Shown: positions 24,773-37,119 of the stretch, piece after piece
Layout: every line of letters begins with the position of its first letter
How positions within the stretch are numbered: position 1 is the stretch's first letter
Assembly: GCA_030549775.1 (NCBI GenBank)
Contig: CM060177.1
Coordinates: forward strand, 93,806,736-93,870,735
DNA length: 64,000 nucleotides
Reading direction: 5' to 3'
Source: Tamarix chinensis
Taxonomy: Eukaryota; Streptophyta; Magnoliopsida; Caryophyllales; Tamaricaceae
Program-made: the position numbers and the translations under genes
Notes under the pieces: model-generated
The model's input: the letters and a program-made list of their open reading frames with translations, nothing else
Databases searched by the model: none
Told to the model about the DNA's origin: nothing

Positions 24773-24995
24773 TGTTAGATTGTGCTAATTAGTTATGAGC
24801 GTACTAATTAGTCAGTGTAACATTGTATTAGTTAGCTAATACATTAGTTAGACAATTGACAACTGTACTCTAGTATATAAACATATACTACACGAGAAGG
24901 TTTGGTATCAAATACATATTTCTTGAATAACAGTACAATTCTTCTTCTTTCTTCTTCTTGCTTCGTACACTCTGTTTTCTTCTTGCCAATTAACA
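24773..24995 (+). repeat. 3' LTR of copia element 1
   Basis: It starts after the polypurine tract and ends CAATTAACA at 24995. Confidence 0.93.
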
Positions 24996-25115
24996 TGATC
25001 AACGGGCACGGTCCATCTCCGTAGGGATCGGTAGCTTGAGTCTCGTAATGGACGCCGTCAAGCTCCCCTTCAAACCTTTCCTTTGATGTAGCATGTAGCA
25101 TCTTTGAACATATGC
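24996..25115 (-). pseudogene. Possible host coding fragment cut by copia element 1
   Basis: On the minus strand, just outside the 3' LTR, a GC-richer frame reads KERFEGELDGVHYETQATDP and a few more residues up to the insertion point. If one target copy is removed, the frame continues on the other side of the element (below 20274) for about 14 residues before a stop. I do not recognise the protein. It could equally be chance. Confidence 0.25.
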
Positions 25116-26246
25116 GCGATGCTGAAAGAGAGCTGGTCAGAACAGCTCACCCGTGTTGATTAATGCCAGCTAAAGAGGAAGATCAAGGTCCGTTGCGACC
25201 GGTCCTAATTTCTAGCAGCAATACTTTCAAAAAGTCCAAGGTATTATATATTGATTGCGCAACGCTGTTCCTCGGTATGCTCCCCTAGTTTTAGATAAAA
25301 AAAGCTAAAGAAGAAAGCGCCGATGAACGTGCGAAGTAAAATTGGCCTAGCGGTTATAAAGATTGAATTTCAATGCATGCAATAAAAACGCAAGGAATTC
25401 AGGACGATCAATTGGCAACGACGGTGATCCTTGCTACGGGTTCAAGAGTTCACAGAATCAAGTAATTCATCTTGATTACATAGGGAAACGAATCCGGGGA
25501 ATCGAAATAAAATCCAATGATATTCGATTGAAATTCTGACTAAATAAACAAGTGAGTTTATTGATTACGCGACCGTAGATCTGATATCCAGAGAGTCTAG
25601 AGAGACTTGGGTTGGGGGAGGGGAGGAGGAGATGATACATACCCCTCTGAATGCCATGCACGACGACGTTTCTTGAAGACTGAAAAAAATTAGATTTGGA
25701 TCGAAAGGAAAGGCAAATGAGAGGCAGAAATCGAAGAGGCAGGAGAATAAGAAAAAGAAGGCATAACAATTTACTAGTAGTATTCCTTAGGGATGAGAAT
25801 GAGATGCCGTGAGGCGACCTTAGTTGCTAAGTGCTTTGAAGAAGGGGGAGAAAATGGGGGCAAAAGGGTGGGATTTTAGAGATTCGAATACGTTGCCTTT
25901 TAGTACAAGCAATTCAAAACAAAAAAGGCGAAACAGAAGAGGTGACGGCCAACCAACTGACTTGTTCGGTGAATATATTATTATCAGTCACATTATTATT
26001 ACTTTATTTTAGGTGATATAAATTCAAAGGTAAAGAAGTTTAAAATTATCACGCTTCTTCTTCGGCTCGGAGCTCCAGACCTAAATAAAATGATCTAGAT
26101 TTGATTCCCATTAAAAGTACGGATAGTCCTTCCAAAAAAAAAAAAAATTTAAAGTTATATATATATATTACCATAATTTATTATTATGTATTTTTAATTA
26201 ATTAAAAAATAATATAAATTTTATTTGTGTACCATGATATTTGATT
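25116..26246. other. Intergenic or transcribed non-coding DNA, no gene assigned
   Basis: The part to about 25770 is moderately GC-rich and on the minus strand resembles a leader: a pyrimidine-rich start, then a GTATGT donor-like site near 25645. Downstream it becomes AT-rich, with a TA tract near 26158-26170. No protein could be recognised. Confidence 0.35.
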
Positions 26247-26251
26247 GAATA

Positions 26252-26751
26252 TGTTGAGTTTGTGCATCAAATCTTACGGTTATGAAAGTCTTTAATGTGA
26301 ATTGAAGTAACCGAAGAGTTTTAATTAGTAGTATTTACTATTATTAATGAAGAGTTTAAAACCCGAGGTTATGGAAGACTTAAATATGAAGCTAAAGTAA
26401 CCGAAGAATTTACTACTAAATTAATTGGTAGTATTAACTACCATCAATGGAGAGGTACGGTTTTTAATCTCCATCAATTAGCGGTTTTTAGGATTTTCTT
26501 TTGAAGACTATATATATGTAGTCTCTGGCCCTTTCTCAAAACATGACTCACAATATCCATCATACTTCTACACACATTTGAGAGTTAGAATAATTGAGAG
26601 TGATAGATCTCTACAATCCTCTATTCAATTGAGAATTTCTTGTATTCTTTCTCTACATAGTAAAATTATCCTTACTTCTCGTCGTCCGTGGACGTAGCCC
26701 ACATTGGGTGAACAACGTAAAATTGTGTGTTCTTTTATTTTTCACCTTATA
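26252..26751 (+). repeat. 5' LTR of copia element 2
   Basis: It is nearly identical to 30863-31363. Within it an AGTAACCGAAGA block and a TAGTATT..CTA..ATCAATG block each occur twice. Confidence 0.96.
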
Positions 26752-26753
26752 AG

Positions 26754-26765
26754 TGGTATCAGAGC
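26754..26765 (+). other. Primer binding site of copia element 2
   Basis: TGGTATCAGAGC, complementary to the 3' end of plant initiator methionine tRNA, lies 2 bp after the LTR. Confidence 0.95.
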
Positions 26766-26775
26766 TTTAGGTTCA

Positions 26776-29700
26776 TGATGTTTACCAAATTCGAGATCGA
26801 GAAGTTTGATGGCAAGATCAATTTTAGTATCTAGAGGGTCTAGATGAAAGCAGTGTTGACCCATAATGGATTAAAGAAGGCTCTAGATGGTAAATCTAAG
26901 AAGCCCGAGACTATGATGGATGAGCAATGGGATGAATTTGATGAGAATGCGCTATCAACAATCCAATTGTCTCTATTTAAGGAGGTTCTTTGTGAGGTTG
27001 TTCATGAGACTACTACATCTGCCTTATGGCTCAAGCTTGAATCGCTTTATATGACAAAGAGTCTAGCGAACAAGCTTCATCTCAAAGAACGTTTATATAC
27101 TATATGTATGGTTGAAGGTACTCCTATTCAATCTCATCTAGATGAATTTAATTCAATTATTATTGATCTTGAGAATCTAGATGTGAAAATTGATGATGAG
27201 GATAAAGCTATTTTATTGGCCGTCTCTTTACCATCTACCTTTAAACACTTTAAGAAAATTATGTTATATGGTAATTCTAATACGCTTACCTTTGAGGATG
27301 TTAAATCAAATTTGCTCTCGAAAGAGAAATTTGATCTTAGAGTTCATTTTGATGATAAAGCTGAAGGCTTATTTATTAGAGGTAGATCAAATGACCGTGG
27401 TAGTAAAAATAAGAAAAAGTTCCGGTCTAAATCTAGAGGACGTAGTTCCAATGTGACTTGTAGATATTGCAAGAAATTTGGGCATGAGATTTCTGACAGC
27501 TATAAATTGAAAAATAAGAAAGATAAGGAGGATAAAGGAAAACCACCGAAAAATTATAGTAATGCTGAAGTCGATACAGTTGTTGAAAATGATTCTAAGG
27601 GTGATGTATTATTAGCTACATTTGATGATAAAAGGAGTCGGTCTAAATGGGTTATAGATTCTGGTTGTACCTATCATATGTGTCCCAATAGGGATTGGTT
27701 CACTACTTATGAGCAGGTTGATAGTGGTGTTGTCTTGATGGGAAATGATGCCTAATGTAAGGTTATTGGCATAGGTAGTGTGCACATCAAGGCCCATGAC
27801 GGATGTATTAGGACATTTACCAATGTTAGGTATATTCCTGATTTAAAGCTTAATTTGATCTCTTTGGGCACCCTTGAGTCTCTTGGTTGTAGGTATTCAG
27901 CTGAAGGTGGAGTTCTAAAGGTCTCCAAAGGTACTCTTGTCCTAATGAAGGGCAACAGACATGGCCGTCTCTATATCTTGCAGGATTCTACAGTTACAGG
28001 TTCAGCTGTTGTATCCACATCTATGTCTGATGAAGGCCTCACTCAATTATGGCATATGCGTCTTGGTCATATGAGTGAGAAAGGTATGAATCTTTTGAGC
28101 AAGTGTGGACATCTTAGTAATGGTACGGGAAAGTTAGAGTTTTGTGAGCATTGTGTTTTAGGGAAAAAGACAAATATCAGATTCTCTACTGCAACACACT
28201 GTACTAAGGATATTCTAGATTATATCCATTTTGATTTATAGGGACCATCCAAAGTTTCTTCCTTTGGAGGTAGGTGCTATATGATGACTCTAATTAATGA
28301 CTTCTCCTGGAAGGTTTGAGTTTATTTTCTACGCCACAAGAATGAAGCCTTTCCTACTTTCAAGAAGTGGAAAGCTCTTGTTGAAAACCAGACAGGGAAG
28401 AAGGTAAAGAAGCTCGGGAGAGATAATGGGTTAGAGTTCATTGAGACAGATTTTAATGAGTTTTGTTCATATCATGGTATTGCTAGACATAAGAATCTGG
28501 TTGGGAAGCCTCAACAAAACGGAGTTGTAGAACGCATTAATCGGACTCCACTTGAGAGGGCAAGGTGTATGATGTCTAATGCTGGATTGTGGAGCAAACG
28601 TGAGTTTTGGGTTGAAGCTATTTCTACAGCTTGTTACATCATCAATAGATCTCCACATACATCTATTGATTTCAGGATTCCAGAGGAAGTTTGGTCAGAT
28701 AATCCTATTGATTACTCTATTCTTAGAGTTTTTGGATGTCCTACATATATTCATGTTAATCATGGTAAATTAGCTCCTAGAGCTGTTAAATGCATTTTCT
28801 TAGGCTATTCTTCTAAGTCCAAGGGGTATAGGTTTTGGTGTCCCGACTCTAAAAAAATTATTCTGAGTAGGGATGTAACTTTTAATGAGAATGCATTACT
28901 ATCTTCTGGAAAAGAATCTACTATTTCCTTGCATAGTACAAGTGATCAGCAGGATACTAGCGAGAAGGTGGAGTTAGAAGTGATGCTCGTTAATTCAGAT
29001 CATAGTGCTCCCTCTTCCTCATCCACACAGTCCAGCAATGATGTCGATGGTATTGACCATCTAGCTCATACCACTAGTCCCATCCAGCAGCAGCAGGTGG
29101 ATGGTTATTCTATTGCTCGTGATAGGCCAAGGAGAAATATTCGAAGGCCCACTAGATATGCAGATGGATATGATGATGGCGTGATTGCTTATGCTCTAGC
29201 GATTGCTGAAGAGATTACCGAAGGTGTTGAACCTTCTTCTTATTCTGAGGCTATATCCAGCCCTGATTCTTCTAAGTGGCTAGTTGCCATGAATGAAGAA
29301 ATTGAGAGTTTGCACAAGAATGGCACTTGGGAGTTAGTTGAGTTACCTAAGGGTCGAAGAGTATTGAGTTGCAAATGGATCTTTAAACAGAAGGAAGGCA
29401 TACCTGGGGTTGAAGATGCTAGATGGAAGGCACACCTTGTTGTTAGAGGTTTCAGTCATAAGGAAGGTATTGACTTTAATGAGGTATTCTCACCAATTGT
29501 TCGTGATACCTCCATTCGAGTTCTCCTTGCTTTTGTTGCTCTATTTGATTTTGAGTTAGAGCAGTTAGATGTTAAGACAGCTTTCCTCCATGGAGAGTTG
29601 GAAAAGGATATTTATATATATGCATCAAACTAAAGGTTTTGTTGCTTTTGATAAGGAGAATTATGTCTGTCGGTTGAAGAGGTCCCTGTATGGTTTAAAG

Positions 29701-30804
29701 CAAGCTCCAAGACAATGGTATATGAGGTTTGACTCTTTTATGATTAGGTAAGGCTACACAAGAAGCAAGTTTGATAGTTGTGTTTATTATAAAGATTTTG
29801 AAGGTCGCTCCTTTGTTTATCTATTGTTTTATGTTGATGATATGTTGATTGCTTCCAAGGATAAGTCCTTAATCAGCAGGTTGAAATCACAATTTAACAA
29901 GAACTTCGAGATGAAAGATCTTGGTGCAGCTAAGAATATTCTCAGCATGGAGATTATCAGAGATCGAAAGGCTAGGAAGTTATTTCTTTCACAATAGAAG
30001 TATATTAAGAAGGTGTTAGACAGGTTCAATATGGGTAATTGTAAACCTATGTCTACACCTCTAGCTGCTCACTTTAGAATGTCATCAAAGCTTTTTCTGG
30101 AGTCCGAGGAAGAGAAGGAGCTAATGTCTAGCACTCCCTATTCTAGTGCAGTTGGTAGTTTGATGTACGCTATGGTCTGCACTAGACCTGATCTAGTTTA
30201 TGCTGTGAGTATGGTGAGCCGGTTTATGCACAACCCTGGTAAGGGTCATTGGAATGCAATCAAGTGGATTTTGTGTTATTTGAAGGGTTCCTCTAATATT
30301 GGTTTGGTGTTCGATAGGAGTAGAGCACAAACCACTGATATTATTGGTTTTGTTGATTCTGATTATGCTGCTAACTTGGATAAACGTAAGTCTATTTCTG
30401 ATTATATCTTCACACTATCTTCCGGTGCTATTAGTTGGAAAGCATCATTGCAATCTATTGCTGCCTTGTCTACTATAGAAGCAAAATATGTTGCAGCTAC
30501 TGAAGGTGTGAAGGAGGCCATTTGATTGCAAGGTCTCATTCTCGAGCTTGGCGTTGCGCAAGGTACTACTGTTGTGTTCTTAGATAGTCAGAGTGCTATT
30601 TGTTTAACCAAGAACGATTCTTATCATTCGAAGACCAAACACATTGATGTCAGGTTCCATTTTATCAGAGACATTATTGTTGTAGGAGATGTTGTGGTGA
30701 AGAAATTTCACACATTGGATAATCTTGCAGACATGCTTACGAAGCCACTACCTATTGCTAAGTTCAAGCATTGCTTAGACTTAGTTGGTACTTACAGCAT
30801 ATGA
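26776..30804 (+). pseudogene. Copia element 2 gag-pol with discrete nonsense mutations and one frameshift
   Basis: Gag starts near 26776. Stops lie at 26832, 26841, 27753, 28239, 28317, 29749, 29995 and 30523, all in otherwise continuous homology. Near 29609-29620 a TATATATA run shifts the frame, consistent with a 4-bp insertion by slippage. Domains in order: gag; a zinc knuckle whose last Cys is Ser (27498-27500); protease (IDSG near 27655); GAG-pre-integrase (LWHMRLGHM near 28050); integrase; reverse transcriptase with intact YVDD (29830-29841); and RNase H to 30804. The last stop, at 30802-30804, fits the natural end. Confidence 0.93.
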
Positions 30805-30862
30805 TTACCTTTTGAGGTTTATGATGACGATGAGTATTATGGATTTGAGCCAAGGTGGAGAT

Positions 30863-31363
30863 TGTTGAGTTTGTACCTCAAATCTTATGGTTATGAAAGT
30901 CTTTAATGTGAAGTTGAAGTAACCGAAGAGTTTTAATTAGTAGTATTTACTACCATCAATGAAGAGTTTAAAACCCGAGGTTATGGAAGACTTAAATATG
31001 AAGCTAAAGTAACCGAAGAATTTACTACTAAATTAATTGGTAGTATTAACTGTCATCAATGGAGAGTTATAGTTTTTAATCTCCATCAATTAGCAGTTTT
31101 TAAGGTTTTCTTTTGAAGATTATATATATGTAATCTCTAGCTCTTTCTCAAAACATGACTCACAATATCCATAATAGTTCTACACACATTTGAGAGTTAG
31201 AATAATTGAAAGTGATAGATCTCTACAATCCTCTATTCAATTGAGGATTTCTTGTATTCTTTCTCTACATAGTAAAATTATCCTTGTTCGTCGTCATCTG
31301 TGGACTTAGCCCACATTGGGTGAACCACGTAAAATTATGTGTTCTTTTATTTTTCACCTTACA
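30863..31363 (+). repeat. 3' LTR of copia element 2
   Basis: It begins TGTTGAG right after the polypurine tract and ends ACCTTACA. Confidence 0.96.
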
Positions 31364-31368
31364 GAATA

Positions 31369-33173
31369 TTTAGAGATATAATAATTACATAAAGATACTA
31401 CAGTATTTTTAATTTAAATTAAATAATATTATCAATTTTTGTCCATTAAAATGTTATAATTTTTGATCTATATTATGTGTTCGATAATGATTTACTCAGC
31501 GCACATAGTTTACTTTTTTGAATAGTTGAGATGGCCTTCAATGAGGGAGTTGATGGCATAATGCTCATAGAGTATGGCTTTGGTTGGTGGTGGATGCTTG
31601 CATGGATTTTATTTCTTGTAGGGGATAGAAAGATGTGGTTACGTAGAAAATTATCATTTAATCTTTGGTTTATTTCCTCTTACTATGTATTTTGAATGTG
31701 GAATTAGGACTTGTATCACATTTTATTTTACTTTGGTGTTTGATATCTATCGATTCCTATGTTGTCTCTCCTTAAGATTGGTTTATGGCTTAGCCTTATA
31801 TCCGGTATAAATTGGATGGCAGACACTTATATTAGGTTTGATAGTAACATCCTTGATTTGATTTTCAGCTTGTGCAATTTGAGATTGATGTACTAAGCAT
31901 TTTTCACTTTAGTAAAAAGAGAGTGTTATATTCATAGATGAAATAATTACTTTTCACAATCTTTCATGCTATTATACTCATCTTTTGGGCTTTAAAATTA
32001 TTCTTAGTGGATTGTTTCCGTGGGGGTCATAAACTAAGGGCCAAGGCTTACTCATGAATAACAACAAACTCTACTCATTATAGTGACAAAGGAAAAGGCT
32101 AGAGTAACCATTTTCTCTATCCCAAACCAAATTGTTACTATAATTCCGATTATTGTAGGGGTAGTTTGGATTTGTGGGAAGGATTTATAGTAGCCAAGTT
32201 GATATGAGTAATCATATTCATTTGGGGTGAATGTCATATCCTCTTATGCAAAAAAAAAAAATCTATTAACTGTAAACTAGTTACTTATTGTAATATGGTT
32301 TATAAGTTCATTGCTAATGTTATTATAAATAGATAACAACACAAAATGGGAAGTTGAGTGAGTGATTATCACATTACTTGTATATAAGAAGGTGCATTCA
32401 TGATAGTGCATTGATGGCAATAGAAATACACCCTAGAGGGGGTGAATAGGATAGAATGAACTAAATTAACAAATTAAATTTTTCCACGCCAAATTTAGAG
32501 CGCTTCAAGCTAACCCAAGATAAGTTACTCTCCATCCACTGTCAAAAGGCTTTCCATTTTGGATTTTAAAACTAAAAGAGTGTTTATTAATAATCACTCA
32601 TCTCTTTATTTATGAGCATACAATCTCAATGATCCTCTAGGAGATTATTTATAATTTAGCCTAGTTATTCTCTCTAGGTTTATGAGTCTACAAACCTAAT
32701 AACATCTCTAGAAATGCTAGATGCACATGACCTCTTGATATTAATTTTTTAGAAGAGTTGTTGTGGTGATTGCAGAAATCTTCCTCGATACAAGATATGA
32801 AAGAATTGTTTCAATACTAAGCTATTCATTTATGTTAAATGATACACTCTACTCCACTCTTAGAGCTAAAAAGAACTTAGACAATGAAGTATGTTGTCTC
32901 CATACCTATTTATATTCATCATGAACTAATCACACTATGAATTTTAATAACTTTAGTTCTCATCTCAAATTCAAGAAAGTGTCTCTAATTAATTTATGCT
33001 TGTGGACGGCTTTCTATGTTCTATAAAGAGAATAAGAAGTTGATAATAGATCTATATTAGGTTTTCCAATAATTCTCTTCACTTTCTAACTTATGTTTAA
33101 AGCCTGAGAAGAGTTGCATCTTATATAGAAGGATAGCGGAGGAGGTAGCCAAACATATGTTTAATATATTTTC
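31369..33173. other. AT-rich DNA without a recognisable gene
   Basis: One landmark is the near-palindrome CACCCTAGAGGGGGTG (32430-32445) followed by AATAGG, a motif I have seen in other plant repeats but cannot assign. Short open frames here have no motifs. Confidence 0.5.
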
Positions 33174-34266
33174 TATAATACTCCAAATTTTAGCTAAACC
33201 TAGTCTCGAGTAATTAATATTATAACCTTATTCCAATCTCAAAAAATTAATAATTCTACCTTACCCTAACTTCTTAATTTTTATTCTTAACTACAATAAT
33301 ATTTATTTAGGGTTATTAATATTTTTTCACCTAAACCTAACCCTAGTGGTCAATAATTAAATTATCCTTAAACTACCCTAACCTAAATTATTTTAACTTA
33401 AATCTAATTCTAAACCCACACTTATTTTTCCCCTCATTTATTTCTTTCTTTTCCCCTGCTCAAGCAATCTCCTCTTCTCTCTTTTCTCCCCTTATTCTTG
33501 TGTGAATTCTTCCCCAACTATACCCTTAACCTTGATCTCTACCAAGACACCTACACCTTACTCCATCAGCACATCATTATCAATACCCTACGCTGATGGG
33601 TTCCATTGAAAATGTTGCCCATGACATGTCTCCTTCACTTTCTAATCTTGTATGTGTATACATATACAACATATTTAATGTTGAGATAATCTCCTCCCTA
33701 TCTCTAATATTTTTTATTATTGAAACTATCACCACCAACCCAAGTTAATCCTTATCCTTGTCGTTTCCAAATACACCATGAAGACCACCATCGACCACCC
33801 TTCTTATAACTCTTTCCCAAGCATTGACAACATTCACCATTTCCTCACCCATATCATCAACCAAACTCATCACAACACACCCTCCACCACCAGCCATTTT
33901 CACCAAGCCTCCCCCTTTTCTCCACTATCCACCACCTACATCGTCCTTCACCATTCCCTCATGTCTACCACCAATAACCACTACCATTCCCTCATGTCTA
34001 CCACCGACAACCACTACCATTCCCTACCCCTAAAACCTTACAAAATCACCATGACAACCCTAACCCCCCATCGGCAAAGCCTAATGCAACCCCCTCCTTC
34101 CTTCGGCACTAACCACAGGACCACACCTCCACCATTCGGCCATTTCCACTGTAGCACCTCACCCTCCATCAGCCAAACCCACCGTTCCCCCCTCCTTTTT
34201 CTTTAACACCTACCACCGAACAACCCCCAACCCATTCAGCTAAAACCAAACAATTTAGTGGTTGTC
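33174..34266 (+). mobile_element. Solo gypsy LTR (LTR2), left part
   Basis: It begins TATAATACTCCAAATTTTAG, a decayed form of the TGTAATACCCCAAAAT start of LTR1, then AAACCC words and a pyrimidine-rich block (33420-34210). The LTR continues at 46470 after the CACTA insertion. The flank before it (TTTTC) and after its end at 49107 (TTCTC) differ at one base. No primer site or polypurine tract lies next to it, so it is probably a solo LTR. The proline/histidine-rich frame at 33778-34206 is a composition artefact. Confidence 0.6.
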
Positions 34267-34319
34267 AGTGGTCATTATTGCTCCCTCATTAAAGGCTTTA
34301 ACGACCAACTAAATTTTTT

Positions 34320-34510
34320 TTGTCATTAAAGCAATAGCGATGACATATGATGTTAGTTGCTAAAAGCAATAGTGATGATGTATGATGTTAGTTACTAAAG
34401 TCAATAACAGCAATGTATGATGTTGGTCACTAAAAATAATAGCGATAACGTATGATGTTGGTCGTTAAAAATAATATGCCAACTTATGATGTTGGCTGTT
34501 ATAAGTAATA
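34320..34510. repeat. Subterminal repeat array of the CACTA element
   Basis: About five imperfect units of 45-50 bp repeat the words AGCAATAGTGATGA and GTATGATGTTAGTTACTAAA. Arrays of this kind near CACTA ends are the known binding sites for the element's smaller protein. Confidence 0.8.
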
Positions 34511-34719
34511 ACAATAAAAAAATGCACTATCATAAATAATATGAATGACCAATTTTTATATCGTAATTAAATAAAAAAAATATCACACAAATAACAATTA
34601 ATTTTTCCGTCACTACTAAAATTCATTCATTATTAGAGACATAATTTATTAGTTGAAAATGGCATAATTATATATTCAATTCTATAATTGGCATTTCAAT
34701 ATTCATTTACAACCCTACA

Positions 34720-34955
34720 TCTATATATATATATATCCATTTAAATATATCTATATATATATATATCCATTTCAATCTTTTCAAAACCTGTACTTATATG
34801 CATGCATGCATATATATCCATTTCAATCTTCTCAAGCCCTATACTTGTATGCATATATATCCATTTCAATCTTTTCAGGCCCTACACATATATTCATATA
34901 TATCCATTTCAATATTCTAAAGCCCTATACCTGTATGCATATATATATCTGTTGT
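34720..34955. repeat. Tandem repeat, four to five units of about 45-65 bp
   Basis: Units share ATATATATCCATTTCAATCT, followed by a TC-AAGCCCTATAC block and a TTGTATGCATA block, with TA tracts of varying length between. Confidence 0.85.
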
Positions 34956-35560
34956 AACATATGGATATAATTTTCTAAATATCTGTTTACAAATATTCAA
35001 CTATATATTCATACAAATAGTTTGTATCAAATTTCTGGTACAATAAAATATTTGATCAAATATAAATATATTAAAAAAAGAATTACAGGATGTCATTGCA
35101 TTACAAAAGTATCATAATTAGCAGCTGCCTAAGAATTTATCAATCTATTCACCAAAAATAATAGCCTTGGCTAGTTTTTTAAAATGAACTAGATCTGCAA
35201 CAAAAAAAATATAAAAATAATAATGAATATAAGTATCAAATAAACAATGAAATATCATATCAAAAGAAAAGAAAACATTACACCAAAAATAAAAATAAGA
35301 GTATATCATTACTCTTCAACCCAAGATAAAAACTACTTCGAAGCCAAGTTGGTAGCATCTAAAACGAGCACCATAAACCTTACCCTCCAACCCTATCACA
35401 TTGAAACAATTCCTTTAAGATACCCAAGGTAATAAATTAATAAAAAAATGTAAATTCAACTAATCAATTGTCAATGATATGTGGCGATCTAACAAAATCA
35501 ATGAATAAGGTTCAAATTTACATCATAACCAAAAAAATAGCTTTTCATTATTATGAGAAA

Positions 35561-35970
35561 AGAACTCACCTCTACACAATGCATATTACCACCACCAATT
35601 ATCTTTTCAAAATCAACAGCCATTATAAAAATATATCCACTTATAAATATGTGGTGTTCGTTGTGAATTAAAGACACTCAAGAGATTTAAAGAAAACATA
35701 TGACTTTATGAGAATATATATTCTATGACATTAAGATATCAAGATGCAACTCAGACCATACAAGTCCCTTCTCATGGATGTTGTTGGATGCACATTTTAA
35801 TAATTCAACCATAATTACATGTGCATTATTACTAGAAGAAGCCTCACCTCTACATAATGAATATTATCACCACCAGTTAGCTTTTCAAAATTGACAATAT
35901 GTTCAAAAATAAATCCACTTGAATGCTGCTGGATACACATTTTAATAATTCAACCGTTAGATATAAAACA
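35561..35970. repeat. Two interleaved direct repeats within the CACTA element
   Basis: A CTCACCTCTACA.AATG..TATTA-type block at about 35565-35645 recurs at about 35845-35925. A block containing CACATTTTAATAATTCAACC at about 35777-35812 recurs at about 35930-35965. This implies a local duplication of roughly 150-280 bp. Confidence 0.75.
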
Positions 35971-36433
35971 AAGTATGAAACAAAACTTATAATTGAAAGA
36001 AAAACTCAATCTAAAAAAGAATAATGTAAATAATTAAACATGTAACCCTCATGAGCAATGATTCTAGTGAAGAAGATAAACATTAATGAAAAAATCTAAG
36101 TGTAACCCTTATGAGCAACCAATATATACCCCAAATCTACTTATTTAGAGGCACACTAATATGGCTCATCTGACCATATTTATAATTTCTAGGTAAATTT
36201 TGAAGCCTTTACTACTATACATATTTATAATTTTTTAGCCACTAGTATTAACTTATTACTTGTAATCTCTCAAAAGTCAAATCTAGTTGTCTTGGGAAAA
36301 TCCCTATGCATTTTTATTTCAAAAATCCATCCCTAGGAGTCATACGTAGCTGATTTGAATTTAGTTAGATCTAAACTAGTTAGTTCAGCTTATTAGACAA
36401 CTAGTTAGAATCATACTCATAATGATTAACATA

Positions 36434-37065
36434 TTAAACAATTTTAACTAACCTCATGTTCAAGGGCAACCTAACATCCTCTAATGTAGATGGAGAAGCA
36501 ATAATTTCATCTACATCATCATCTACATTCTCATCATTTTGCATCAAGAATCGAAATTGTGCACTTTTCAAAATCTTCTCCATGACAGGTTCCCATTTGT
36601 CCATTCTTTCTTTTAGTACTTGATTTTCTTGATTCTTTTTTCTCAAGCTCTTCTTCTTTCTTTTAAGAGCAACATCCTTTACCTTTAGATCTTTCAAAAG
36701 TTTGTTCTTTCCTTTGTAAGGGTTTCTTATGTCTATAGGCTTCACTCTACCACCATAGCCAGTAATATAGCCCCTTGTTCATGTCACCCCATGCACACAT
36801 TCAACCACCTCAACATTAGTAAGGGAGGGTTCAGCAGCTTGAACCTCAATAATTTAAGCCTTGAAGACAAAGATTTTTAGTTAGATAATATATATATATA
36901 TATAGAACTGACAAAATGAATGACAAATGGAAAAAGGTGTCCATGGATGTCTGCAGCTTTGGTTGTCACTATCTCTTCACCCTTTTTATGGCTTTCAAAA
37001 TAAACGGTGTCATAATTTGGATTTTTTTTCATCTTTTCCTCCCTAGATAATATAACAACATTTAT
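36434..37065 (-). pseudogene. CACTA accessory-protein (TNPA-like, PF03004 type) fragment
   Basis: The minus strand encodes a lysine-rich coiled-coil tail (36434-36745; KGKNKLLKDLKVKDVALKRK region) with an acidic end, preceded in broken frames by NVEVVECVHGV and YITGYGGRVKP segments and, near 36950-37040, YFESHKKGEEIVTTKAADIH. This order matches the plant Ptta/En/Spm transposase family, whose protein binds subterminal repeats. It directly follows the TNP2-like gene and is broken by stops. Confidence 0.65.
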
Positions 37066-37119
37066 CTATAAGGATTAAAAAAAGGCAAAATAATGTATTG
37101 AAAAACGTTATCTATTGCT

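Larger units (their letters stand above)
20275..24995 (+). mobile_element. Ty1/copia LTR retrotransposon 1, decayed, 4.7 kb
   Basis: Two LTRs of about 220 bp (20275-20494 and 24773-24995) begin TGTTAGATTGTGC and end CAATTAATA or CAATTAACA. A degenerate initiator-Met primer site (TGGTTTCAAAG, 20495-20505) follows the first, and a polypurine tract (CTTGAGGGTGG, 24760-24770) precedes the second. The flanks TTATC and TGATC differ at one base and probably are the target duplication. The order gag, protease, integrase, reverse transcriptase, RNase H marks Ty1/copia. Confidence 0.93.
26252..31363 (+). mobile_element. Ty1/copia LTR retrotransposon 2 (Tork/Tnt1-like), 5112 bp, TSD GAATA
   Basis: LTRs of 500 and 501 bp begin TGTTGAGTTTGT and end CACCTTATA or CACCTTACA. 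A perfect 5-bp duplication GAATA flanks the element (26247-26251 and 31364-31368). The primer site TGGTATCAGAGC (26754-26765) matches initiator Met tRNA, and the polypurine tract AAGGTGGAG is at 30852-30860. The domain order is Ty1/copia, and the zinc knuckle, WVIDSGCTYHMC protease and LWHMRLGHMSEKGM segments resemble the Tnt1/Tork lineage. It is much better preserved than copia element 1, so more recent. Confidence 0.96.
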
